The notes under the pieces were generated by a model, which saw nothing but the letters and a program-made list of their open reading frames with translations, was not told the origin of the DNA and did not search any database. This document shows positions 1 to 9,918 of a DNA stretch of 64,000 bases, piece by piece; position 1 is the first letter of the stretch; each line of letters starts with the position of its first letter. The translations under genes and the position numbers were made by a program. This DNA is from Grammothele lineata (Eukaryota; Basidiomycota; Agaricomycetes; Polyporales; Polyporaceae): the NCBI GenBank assembly GCA_002150815.3, contig NDFF03000383.1, positions 1-64,000 on the forward strand, given 5' to 3'.

Positions 1-1044
1 CACAGATACGCCTTGGCATCGGGCCTGGCATTTGGTCGCCATCACCACAGCGGACCTCGGAGACTGTCCTTGCGGCACCAGCCTGCTCCCAGAACGCTGC
101 CGCGTGGCAGGCCCATTTCAGTGCGTGCTAATGGTTTGGCCGCAAATAGCTCAACGGCTGATCCATCCGACTTTGACCGAGATTCAGAGTGCACCAGGGA
201 TGCGATAAAACACTGGGCCCCCGTACATTGGACCTTCACGAAGAATGAATTTGAGCCGACGCGTGCGCGACAACGAGATCCCTGTACCTTCTATTATATC
301 AGACGTATCATGCTGTCTATCGCGCAGGGTGCAGTACTGCTCGAGCCCCGGTATACTTGAACCAAACAGAGGCTCAGCACTCTGTAGTACTCGCTGCGGA
401 GGGTACAGTGTCAACGCCTACAGAGAGCAAAATAATCATGGCCTACCATCTCAAGTTTTTGACTCCTCTGTGATGTGGGCCGGTGATGTCAGAAGAAATG
501 GAACCATACCCGGCCGGAGAAGTAAAGATGTCAATACTCCCACTCCCGGCCGGGCCGCTGACACTATTTATTCGGCCGTCCCGGCCGGAGTACTCATGGC
601 ATGACACACAGATTGTGACGCCCGCTGCCAATCCCACATTCTTTCCATTACAAGGGATTATAATGGAGCTATGAATAGCAGCTTGTTACATGTACTAATG
701 TTATGTAATGACGCCTGACCGGACAGGTAGTCTGACTATTTGAAAAGACCGGCCGGTAACCGGGCAACAGTAAGAATGGGCGGTCGTCACACCCGGGTAC
801 ACAGTAACCATGAGGTATTCCCACGCCACTATGTGACCGATCGGCGTCCAGGATGTCGAAGCGGTCGATCAGCGGCTTCCAGTAAGTACTGCGGGAGAAA
901 TCGTCAATGTGCGGGGACTCCGACTTCAGAGGGTGGTGTCGACATTGGCTCAAATGTCGACAGCTTTCTCTGAAGTCTAACGCTTTTTTGAACAGTCGTA
1001 TCAGTGGGTGGGCAGCGCAAGGGCATCTCATCAGTGCCCACACC
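1..1044. other. No gene recognised
   Basis: No reading frame here shows a recognisable domain or a plausible exon chain. The stretch between about 475 and 760 is rich in the palindrome CCGGCCGG and close variants. The rest looks like intergenic or decayed sequence. Confidence 0.5.
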
Positions 1045-1176
1045 GTCACATATTTCCCGAGGTGCCGAATAGCTCGAGGGACCGAATAACTTGGACCCAG
1101 GCGTAAGCCTCCCGCCAGACAACAGCATCAAACACCGACGCCAAAGACGTCAGCCTCTCCTCCCCGCTCTATAAAG
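1045..1176 (+). repeat. Promoter-like piece of repeat R, with TATA box
   Basis: About 130 bases match the 5' edge of the two long copies of repeat R (near 4463-4572 and 53366-53476). The shared parts include ACCGAATA, AGCCTCCCGCCA, GACGCCAAAGA and GTCAGCCTCTCCT, ending in a TATA box (TATAAAG at 1170-1176). Beyond the TATA box this copy diverges and the pseudo-coding part of R is absent. Seen: the repeat and the TATA motif. Inferred: a copied promoter module. No convincing gene follows it; a 14-codon frame opens at 1233. Confidence 0.7.
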
Positions 1177-1852
1177 TCTCACTTCTCCGTAGCCGTCCAA
1201 GTTACGGATCCTCTCCCCGAGCCATCCCGTGCATATGCCTGTTTGTTTCTTGACATTCTGCTTTGCAATCCTGTGCTGAACCAATATCTGCTGCTGCTGT
1301 GGGAGCCTAAACGGCGCCAGTCTCCCCCCGGCATCGACCGTAGCCGCACTGTGCCGAAGAGGTATGACAACATGCAGGTTGTTCACTTTGTTGCCCAGGC
1401 AGTCCGACAGACCACATGGGCGGCATTGCGCGCGCCCCACGCAGTTCTTGCGAATTCTCCCCTTCAACGTATTTCTTCGCATGTCTCCCTACTGCGCATC
1501 GGATTTGAGCTTCCTGTTCACGCTATTATACGTGTATCGGCTCTCTGCAATGTACCTTTACTAGCATAAAAGCAGTCGTCGGCGCCAAAATCTCGCGATG
1601 TGGTCCCCGTGAATGACAAGTTCGAGTATGCTTCTCTAATTCATTTCCATTCGAGCGTCATTCCGATTTCTCGCTCTGGAAAATATTGCTACATAAAAGT
1701 ATCTCCGAAGAGCCGAGGCCCTATACTTCGGTGACTCGAAACGCACTTACTCACACGGCAAACACATGGCTGGTTGGCGTTCAACATTCGATGTTCAACG
1801 CTTCCGGCTAAGAAAGTGAAACGGCAAACCAAACGAGATTGTATTCGAAGAA
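1177..1852. other. No gene recognised
   Basis: Open frames are short and without known motifs. The stretch lies between the isolated R promoter piece and the 3' end of the kinase pseudogene. Confidence 0.5.
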
Positions 1853-3061
1853 CTATACTGACAGCGCAGGCGACATACGCCAGAAGTACCGCTCCTGCTT
1901 CTCATATGGGCCTAAGGTAATGAAGGGTATCACGAGGTTCCACAACCGATCTGAACGATCAAGGGTCGACTCCTCCCCACCAAATCCCATCCATAACCAG
2001 AACTTCCACGTCACATGTTCGAACCACGGTGGATAGAAGCCAGACAATTCCCAGTCTACTAGATAGATCCTGCCGTTGTCACCAACGAGAATATTTCGCA
2101 TGTTAAGGTCGCAGTGAGTAAGCACCAGCGGCTGTGAGTCGTCGAAAGCTTCGGGTGGTACTCCGGCGTAGACGTTCGGAGTCATCTTCTTGCTCAACTC
2201 GTAATAATCGTTCTACCACTTGGAAAGCTCCGCGTACGTTTGCATCGGCTTTCGTGGAGTCATCAGAGTGCCAGCCATGATGTGGCACTCAGAGTCTCGG
2301 GCTTCGTCTCCAGGACCGACTGGCCCAGGAATGGATGAACGCGGGTGGCGGATGGCTCTGAGTTGACGTACGTATCCACGTAGGATACAGGCAACGCGTA
2401 GCTTTTCGAGGAAGGACATTGTCGGCCAAACGTCAACGAGTTGTCTTCCCGGGATGTAGTCCATGATTGTGTAGACTCTTCCTTCATCTTCAACCCGAAT
2501 GACGCGACGAACGCGAGGAACAGGAATAGTCGTATGGCGAAAGACGAGATCAAGTGTGAGGCTCTCGGAAGAAGGACCTTCGAAGTAGTCGGGATGTGAT
2601 TTGACGATGGTCTTGGCTGACAACCTACGAATTGTCGCGTGATGAAGCTCTGTACCGTCCTTATCTTTCAAGAGTGGAAGAGTGGAAGAGACAACAAGAC
2701 GGCATATTTCCTCTTCCGTTAGATTATCGATGTCTGAAGCCTGACAAGCTCCGAGTCGTGAGCGACGAATATGAGAGCCCAGTTGACGGTTCCTTGAACT
2801 AACCTTGTAGTCGGAGGAGGGCCGCACTGACAGCATCGTACCCGAGGATCGCAGTATATCGTGGACCCCGTCAGTTATCCACCCAAGAGTTCCGTACAAG
2901 GCAGAAACCACGAAAGCTCGCCAGCGATCGAGGCGGGTAGCTGGCCGAACATACGACTGTACTCGCTCCACGGTGTTCACTGGCACTGTGGCGGGGAAAT
3001 CAGGATCGACGTCATAGAGAGCAGAAGAATCGACGAACGAGACTGCATCTGTTTCACTATT
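1853..3061 (-). pseudogene. APH-type phosphotransferase (kinase-like) pseudogene
   Basis: One reading frame of about 400 codons runs on the minus strand and resembles fungal aminoglycoside-phosphotransferase (APH, protein-kinase-like) family proteins. The C-terminal half carries the catalytic loop LTHCDLNMRNIL (H-x-D-x4-N), followed by a metal-binding-type segment IYLVDWELSGFYPPW. The N-terminal half includes a hinge-like IMDYIPGRQL. A single in-frame TAG at 2213-2215 cuts the frame between SKW and NDYYELSKKM, although similarity continues without a shift. Upstream the frame opens at a TAG at 3062-3064, and no ATG lies in frame before the coding similarity begins. An upstream exon ending at that AG is possible, but none with a start codon was found. 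The sequence is read here as a recently broken gene. If a first exon exists and the TAG is an assembly error it could be functional. Substrates of this family in fungi are mostly unknown. Confidence 0.8.
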
Positions 3062-3064
3062 CTA

Positions 3065-3591
3065 GAGGCTGAACCGGACGCTTGAAAGAACTGGCCAAGC
3101 TTGCACTCAGGGGCCACTGCCAGGTCTGAAACCCTCGTGCGTGACCGTCACGCGTCACTACGCGTGCTACTTAGCGTGACGCTGCCAGTACTGCGGAGGC
3201 TTGGACCCGGTTCTTGAGGGTTCTTGCCGGACACGGCGGATCTTTTACCGGCCCGGAACACGTTGCTTTGGGCCTTTGGCCACCAATATGGCCTTGAAGT
3301 GCACGACCAAACCGCCGCGGTGGTGATTCTAAACATACTCCGCCGTGAGTTTTGATTCCTCGCTTCTCCTCCTAGGTATGATTGCTTAAGACGAGTTCGG
3401 TTTGATTTCCCGACCGTGCAGAAATCAGTCAGCCGCGTCTCTACGGAAAATTACTTATAACAGAGTCTCCCGGGGTCTACAGTAATGTTGAGAATCCAAG
3501 CTTCATGCGGACTCTCTGCGCTTCTTGGATCTATGCCTGCTGCCCCCGTATGGGGTACGGTGACGCTCACAATTGATATATAAGTCTCTAG
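3065..3591. other. No gene recognised
   Basis: Intergenic stretch between the kinase pseudogene and a partial copy of repeat R. Nothing recognisable was seen on either strand. A TATA-like GATATATAAG lies near 3574-3583, just upstream of the R copy. Confidence 0.5.
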
Positions 3592-3960
3592 ACAAAATGT
3601 CCGTATCTCGACCTCCCGCCGCTTTCCGTCCTCCGTCACTTCGCTCTGCTCTATCTCCATATGCTGTCTTTCGCCCCATCCTGTATTCACCTTTCTTCTT
3701 TCACCCACTGTCATGGTACGCCTCATACCTTCTCCACACTACGATCCTCTGCTCACCGTATTCCCACCCAGCCGCCCAAGGTTCACACCGTCACCGACAC
3801 TGTCAAGTGTATCGTCGGCGGCACGGGTAAGACAGTCCCAGGACACGAGGACTAGTTCATCATCGGGAATCTAGTACGTACCTATACCTTCTCACGAGTC
3901 ATGATTGACGTCGAGGCTGACGTGTGTTAGGTCGTTGGCGATATCCAGCACAGGGTCTAG
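3592..3960 (+). repeat. Repeat R, 5' partial copy
   Basis: Matches the 5' coding-like part of the long R copies (about 4570-4920 and 53480-53820). A candidate start ATG at 3714 is directly followed by GT and then by an intron-like stretch to CCCAG. The next exon reads PPKVHTVTDTVK..PGHED, then a TAG, then FIIGNL, a GTACGT..TTAG intron-like stretch, and VVGDIQHR. Similarity ends near 3960, where the long copies continue. The TAG after GHED is at the same place in all three copies. Confidence 0.75.
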
Positions 3961-4462
3961 CCGGACGACGGGTGTGCACGGCTTCTTTGGCGCGTCTAGT
4001 ATGGAGCGGCTTCCTGCGGAACAATTGAGGAGAATGCGAAGAAATTCAAGGACATCGGGATCCACAAATAGACTATCATCTTGTGATATGCGATCACTTC
4101 GTATGCAAGTACTCAGAAATACTACGTACGCATATCACCTGCACCCATGCTTAGGCTTTAGCTGACGATCTGCATACCACAAACTCTTCGGATGTCAGCT
4201 ATATTGTTGCCACGCCGTAATGTGTCCTCTCCTGGTCGGTGTGAAGTAGGTGCCAGCCGCTGCCCGCACACGACGTGAAATGTTCTGGGACCCAACATCG
4301 ATCATTGTGAGCGTGTTGGTTGGTGGGAGTGATGTAGCATCATACTTGAACGCAGTCGATTCAGGCACGTAACCGAGCTCACGTCTATACAGGATGCACG
4401 CCAACGGGGGTGTGTCGGGCACGCGAGTAGAGGAGGGTCCGCGGACGGCAGGTGCGGCCCCG
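3961..4462. other. No gene recognised
   Basis: Stretch between the partial and the full R copy. No supported coding sequence was seen. Confidence 0.5.
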
Positions 4463-7033
4463 TCACAATCCGAGGAACCGAATACCTCGACCCCGCCGGT
4501 GAGCCTCCCGCCAAACAACAGCACCAAACACCGACGCCAAAGACGTCAGCCTCTCCTCCCCGCTCTATAAAGTCTCGACCTCCCGCCGCCTTCGTTCCTT
4601 CGTTCCTTCGCTCTGCTCCATCTCCATATGCTGTCTCTCGCCATATCCTGTATTCACCCTCCTTCTCTCATCCACTGTCATGGTAAGCCTCATACTTTCT
4701 CCATGCTATGATCCTCTGCTTACCGTATCCCCCACCTAGCCGCGCAAGGTTCACAACGTCACCGACACTCTCAAGTGTGTTGTCGGCAGCATGGGTAGGA
4801 CAGTCCTAGGACACGAGGACTAGTTCATCATCGGGAACCTAGTACGTACCTATACCTTCTCATGTTTGACGTCGGGGCTGACACTTAGTAGGTCGTCGGC
4901 GATATCCAGCTCAGGCGGTATCCCCTCGACATTCCCTCCCCTACCCCGTCGTGCACCTGACCCTCCTGGGGATCCTTTCCAGAGGTCAAGATGAAGACGG
5001 CCGTAGACGAGGAAGACGTCAAGAGCAAGTTCACCTCCCTTCCTCTCTCCACCCACCATCATCCCAGCCTCCATCCCCCGTCGCGGTCGACATGGATGAC
5101 TCTGCCGGAACCTCCCCCAAGCTTCAGTCCTCGTTCAAGTCTCAAGACCGAGGCCACCGACGAGTGCAGGCTGCGCAGTTCTCAGCGCGGATCGTACGTC
5201 ATCTTCCTCTTCACCGTCCATCATCTTCTCATCAGAGTATACATAGGTGACGTCGATGAGACTTCATATGAAGGCGTCCGTCACGACTTACAGCCTGAAA
5301 ACGCACTCGTCGATGGCCTCTTGAGGATGGCAAGCTTGGATGGAGGCCGCCATGGATTGCGCCGGAGCTGATGAACCCGATGCCTGGCTGATCGCGCTCG
5401 TGAGTGCTTGATTGCCTAACACTCGGGTCATCGTGTACACCAAGGCTCCTGGCAAGGTATGTCTTTTTCTCGTCAGCGCATATTCCCAGGAGGCTGACGG
5501 TGTACGCAGGCGCTATTCGGCAACGGCATTTCGGTCCATCATTGGACCAACATCCTCCCCTCTTTGGCTCCCATCGCTGTCCGGCCACCGCTCTCCATCT
5601 GTCGAATGCATTCCATGTACTCAGTATTGCTGTCGATCCCGCCACCCCCCCCTCCCATCTGGCCCCTCCATCACCTCCGCAACCTCCGCTCCCTCTTTCC
5701 GACACTCTCGGCTCCGCCCTTCTCGTCTTCAACTTCAACTTCTCACGGGACGTATCCTCCACGGCGACACGCGCACTCAACACGCGCACGACATGGCCCT
5801 CGATCCACGCCCTCTCGTGCCCCGGCAGCCGACGCTGCCCTCGCGTATCCCGCCACGATTGCCCACTTTTCGCCGGTGCTTTAGGGCCCCACCGCCGCAA
5901 CCGCCGCAGCGACGCACCCGCGGCTATTCGATGACGATGCACATCCATGGCCTCCCCCCGCCCCTCCTTCAACACGCACCTCCAACGACCCCCAACACCG
6001 TCGCGCGCGCTAGGTCGACTCTCGAGTCGTACCTCGATACCTGACGCTTCAATATCCCCCGTGTGTATATGCACGTATTCGTATGTGTGTGTACATGCAC
6101 TGCTGGCACACCCGCACGCATCAACACAGTCAGGCCCGCGGTCTCCATCCAGACGGCTCGCAACGGTCAAGGCTTCGAGCTTCAAGCTTCAAGCCCGCCC
6201 ACCGTCCGACGGACGACCGCACGGCAGTCGAGGTTAGGGGGCTATGTTCGCTAAGTAGCATGTGCCGACGCTCGCCTCACGCCGCCCACCATGCCGGCAC
6301 TCGTCTTCGACGATTAAGAATCGTCTTGACGATGTGCCGAGTGGTGCACCCCGGCTGCCATCGCCACCGGTAGTATCCGCCGAACCTCGAGTCGTTCTCG
6401 ACTTTGAGTTCGGCCTCGATTTTGACCGGTGGCAGCGCCCTTCGCGAACGGCCGGCGGCGGCCTAGCGATGGTGACGCTTCCCCGCATCGTCAATTCGAG
6501 AGGCTCTCCGCGACCTCTCAGCGGACATAGCGTTTTTTTCTTCTTCTCTCTACTATACGACTCGTAGCAGATATTTAGAAGTGCTAGATTTGTTTGGTTG
6601 GGGTCCTAGTTTGTCGTTGGGAGTCGACTCGATTTGTATCTACGTAATGTCTCGCCTTACGGTATGTCGGTGATTAGGATTTTCTTTCAATTTTCTTTCG
6701 CGTGATTTTGAACGAGCGGGATCAAGCTTCAAGATCAAGGATGGTGTGCGTACAAATGCCGCTTCTTCCGTCGAAGTGTGAAGGCGAAGTTCGCGTTCGA
6801 CTACCTGAGTGTGAGGCTTGCGGTGTTTTTATACTGACTCTGAGGCTCAAGCTGTCGGGATTTTGTGTGTAATTCGCGTTGTGGAGAAGGAGTTCAATTC
6901 CGAAGCTGCCGGAGCAGCATCCTTCTGCACATCTTCCCATGCCGAGTCACAACGCACGGCATCTTCAGTGTCGCCGTGGGGCAGCGTTCGCTGAAACGCG
7001 TCCGAGTCGTTCTAAGTCCATGGTGAGACAGAC
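4463..7033 (+). repeat. Repeat R, long copy 1 (decayed gene-like element)
   Basis: A 2.5-kb unit whose first 2.2 kb recur at 53366-55740 with long exact runs in direct orientation. It begins with the promoter-like piece (TATAAAG at 4566-4572) and continues with spliced-gene-like sequence: ATG at 4679 followed at once by GT, then PRKVHNVTDTLK..GHED, TAG, FIIGNL, VVGDIQ. Later come a frame starting at 5092 (MDDSAGTSPKLQSSFK), a GTACGT..ATAG intron at about 5199-5247, and TKAPGK before an intron at 5457-5509. Stops interrupt the chain: TAG after GHED, TGA after MAS near 5322 in this copy only, and TGA before LPNTRVIVYT. The 3' border is AAGTCCATGGTGAGACAGAC at 7014-7033, shared with the fragment ending at 9506. 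No transposase was seen. It could be a duplicated host pseudogene or a non-autonomous element. The protein family was not recognised. Confidence 0.75.
4566..4572 (+). promoter_or_regulatory. TATA box of repeat R copy 1
   Basis: TATAAAG lies about 110 bases upstream of the first ATG of the decayed gene in R. The same heptamer in the same context occurs at 1170-1176 and 53470-53476. Confidence 0.6.
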
Positions 7034-7157
7034 CTGAGAGGTTTGCTACAAGTACATATTACAGCACATGTCCCACTGCAACTCCCTGGCAAGACGTACA
7101 GCGCCCCAACCGAAACAGCACAAGTACATTTCTGTGATCAGAAACACCTCCCAGCTA

Positions 7158-7920
7158 CTACAGCAGTGTGTTCACAAAAGCGCTGATGCATAGAGCAGCA
7201 CTGGCTGCCAGCATCATCCCTGCGGGCCAGATGATGCCCGCTCCGTTGTCGGAGTTGCCCGTTCCGTTGTCAGATTTTCCCGTTCCGTTGTCAGACTTGA
7301 TGTGAGGAGGGGAAAGGCTCGTCAGTTAGACCTCCCGTCGAAAGTGATAGAAACGAATACAACGATCTACTCACTGTCTGAACATCGATAAACCTCACCG
7401 CTTCCGTGGCAGTTTCGAGAGTCTGAATCGAGCCCGAGGCAGAGAGAATGACCGTGCAGTTCGCGACCCCATCCTTGATCGAGCAGTCGTCGTGGAATAC
7501 TCCATCGTTGTCGAAGGAACCGCTGACGTGAACGTCGTTTGGTCCTTCAACGAGAGTGGCTGGGTGCGAAACCAAACGTGAACACCCTCCTGGAGAGGTA
7601 AGAGATTGAGGACGACTCACCTGTGAAAAAGGCACCCGGGTCGACGGTCGCTGTCGGGGTGTCGGTGTAGGATCCGCTGGATGTACCTATAGCGATCCGC
7701 CACGACGTGCGGCCCTGAGAATCCACACCGAGCTTATCGGCTGTGTAGGGAACAAGGTCTGTGGGGTCCTGGCCCGGTATGTAAAGAGAAACGATGGCAG
7801 CATCTAATCTACTATCAGTAAATGGTAGTCATGGTGCATGGCGTACAGATAGTGAAACCCACCTGCTTGAACGAGGAGCACGGCCACAAAGAAGCTAGAA
7901 GCAAAAGTCCTGGAGAGCAT
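7158..7920 (-). CDS. Small secreted GPI-anchored-type protein, copy A'
   Basis: Four exons on the minus strand give a protein of roughly 185 residues. Exon 1 (7863-7920) is a signal peptide, MLSRTFASSFFVAVLLVQA. It joins across a GTGGGT..TTAG intron to DAAIVSLYIPGQ, LGVDSQGRTSWRIAIGT and a Thr/Ser-rich linker. The third exon carries ATLVEGPNDVH and the two-cysteine segment DCSIKDGVANCTVILSAS. The last exon has three SDNGTG-like repeats and ends in a hydrophobic tail (MMLAASAALCISAFVNTLL) without basic residues, as expected of a GPI-addition signal. The architecture matches a widespread, functionally uncharacterised Agaricomycete family of cell-surface or secreted proteins (family knowledge). 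The close paralogue is at 61984-62680, whose flanks are also duplicated. A TATAAG box lies upstream near 8015. The function is unknown. The gene appears intact. Confidence 0.85.
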
Positions 7921-8012
7921 GGCGGGGAGGAGAGAGCTGAAAAGAACTCTTGACAAGAAAGCGAAGAGCAAGAGCCTGAGGCAGGGCTACAGACCTCCTT
8001 CAACAGCATCCT

Positions 8013-8020
8013 ACTTATAC
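8013..8020 (-). promoter_or_regulatory. TATA box for GPI protein A'
   Basis: On the minus strand the sequence reads GTATAAGTAG about 95 bases upstream of the ATG at 7920. The paralogue at 61984 has the same box at 61886-61891, so the element is conserved between the copies. Confidence 0.55.
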
Positions 8021-8625
8021 ACCGCAAGAGGCTTACACGCAGCGTCAAGGTTGCGACGCAAGGGCATGGTCATATTGCGCCTCTTCTGTCAAGAATAAGC
8101 TGTATTGACTTCTAGCGTTCCACCTTGACTTCCAGCTATCCATCTCTTCAACGGGCGCGAACCACAAGGGTCAAATTTTGAGTCGAAGAAGGGATCGCAG
8201 CGGGCGGTGGTCGATGGCAACATACGCCGCTACTCACGTGGGCGGCAGATTATTGGGTCGCATCGTGCCTTACTACGCCACGGACCACATACTACACAAT
8301 GGGCGAGGGAGATCTGTGTAACGTAAGCGAAGGTTAGGAGGCATAGTTCTCCGATGCGGCGGAAGTGTTGGGAGGACGCTCACCGACGAACTGACAACTG
8401 TTTTTGGCAAGTAACGTCTGGCATCGGGACGCAACAATGCGGGGAACCTGCTCGCATAGTCGTCTGTTCATATAATCGAAAGGAGATTGGGTGCTTCTAG
8501 AAGACTTTCGCGGGAAAGACCGACGGTACATTTCCGGACCTAAGCAGGATCAGGATCCCATTGAAGCAATCTTTACGAAGGCGAGCAAGTGCACCTCAAC
8601 GAACGGCTACCAGGGAGCCCCCCAA
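8021..8625. other. Duplicated spacer, inverted copy of about 61200-61880
   Basis: No gene was seen. Much of this stretch is the reverse complement of the spacer between the two GPI genes at 60494 and 61984. For example, the block around 8293-8370 (ACACAATGGGCGAGGGAGAT on +) matches the minus strand near 61500-61595. Confidence 0.7.
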
Positions 8626-9080
8626 CTACAGCACGATGTTCACGAAAGCACCTAAGTAGATAACTGCATTGGCAGCCAGCATCGCGCCTGTGAGTCCAGC
8701 GACACCCGCTCCATTGTCAGACTATGTCGAAGTGATCGTCAGAATTTGCGTCGACGAGGTCGGGAGCGACGCGCGCAACCAAGGACTTACGATCTGTACG
8801 TCCCTGAGCTTTGCCTCCTCCGTGGTAGTAACCATCCCCGCAGCTGAGAGGACGGCTGTGCAGTCCGCGACGCCATTTTTGACCAAGCACTGGTTTCGGA
8901 AGAGAACGCCGTTGAATCTTCGCCGCTAAGAACCGCGTCGTTCGGGCCCTCAACGAGAGTTGCTGCGCGTAAGCAAGTGTATGAGCGCTGTGCGCTGGAA
9001 AGGTGCCAGGATAAAGCTTACCAGTAGCTGCGGCAGCTGCGTCGTCGGTCCCGGTTGGAGCATCGATGAAAGACCCATTT
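8626..9080 (-). pseudogene. GPI-protein pseudogene, copy B' (5'-truncated)
   Basis: On the minus strand the sequence matches the 3' two-thirds of the GPI gene at 60494-61196. It has GSFIDAPTGTDDAAAAAT, an intron, ATLVEGPNDAVLSGED, the cysteine segment with VADCTAVLSAAG, an intron, and the SDNGAG..VNIVL tail with TAG at 8626-8628. Relative to that gene it lacks one base near 8912-8922 (frameshift) and twelve bases near 8830. The signal-peptide exon and first domain are missing, because similarity stops at about 9080, exactly where a 3' fragment of repeat R begins. It is therefore broken three ways. Confidence 0.85.
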
Positions 9081-9506
9081 GTTTGTCGGCGTCCCGGTTT
9101 GTCGATGGGAGTTGACTCGGTTTGTATCTACGTCATGTCTCGTCTGATGGTATGTCGGTGACCAGGATCTTCCGCGTGTTTTTGAACGAGCGGGATCAAG
9201 GTCAAGGATGGTGCGTGTACTTGCGCCGCTTCCTCCGCCGAAGCGTATGATTTGGTAAATGCAAGATTTGCGTTCGACCAGCTGAATGTGAGGTGTGCGG
9301 CGTTTCTATACTGACTCCAAGGCTCAAGTTGTCGGGCTTTTGTGCGTACCTGGACTTGTGGCGAAGAAGTTCAGTTCCGAGGGCTCGCCGGAGCAGCACC
9401 ATATTGAGCATCCCCTCATGTCGAGTCACAACACACAGCATCTCGAGTACAGCTGTGGGACAGCGCTGGTCGAAACGTGTCGTTTTAAGTCCATGGTGAG
9501 ACAGAC
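9080..9506 (+). repeat. Repeat R, 3' fragment
   Basis: Matches the last 430 bases of long copy 1 (about 6595-7033) and ends with the same border AAGTCCATGGTGAGACAGAC (9487-9506). The left edge abuts the truncated GPI pseudogene at a short shared ATTTGTTT. It has no coding potential. Confidence 0.8.
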
Positions 9507-9918
9507 AGAAGTTTGCGATGTGGGGTTGCGTGGGCCCTCGCTCAGACCCTAACCCCAGATTCAGTCTAGCTTTCCTTGAGGATGGCTTGGTTTCCGGTCT
9601 TGCTGAGGTTGTACTTGAGAGAAAACAGGTCTTCCCGAATAGTCTGGGTAGACGCAGAAGATGAAAGCTATGTAGTGGTCGCCGCGAAGAGTCATTCGCG
9701 AGAGAGTTTGCCGTAACGCCTCGCAGGGGGGATAAAAAGACCCCGGAGACCGGGGTGAGGGATGATTTCTATCGGCCTCATCTGACTCGAGTGACATCGA
9801 TTGCTTGCACTTCGCTGGACTTATTTATCCTTGCTTCATCGGGAGGCTGGCCACCATTCTCTCTCTCCTGGGCCGTCGCGCCCTCCGTCCCTCCCCGCCC
9901 TCCCTCTCGCGCCGCACC
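9507..9918. other. Upstream region of leucyl-tRNA synthetase
   Basis: No gene was seen. A frame upstream of and continuous with the synthetase start contains an ATG at 9805 that would add 38 residues rich in Leu and Arg. This is discussed with the next gene. Confidence 0.5.

Noticed and set aside
4463..7033. Repeat R considered as an LTR or DNA transposon
   Set aside because: No terminal inverted repeats, LTR pairs, transposase or reverse transcriptase were seen, and target-site duplications were not found by eye. It is described only as a repeat.
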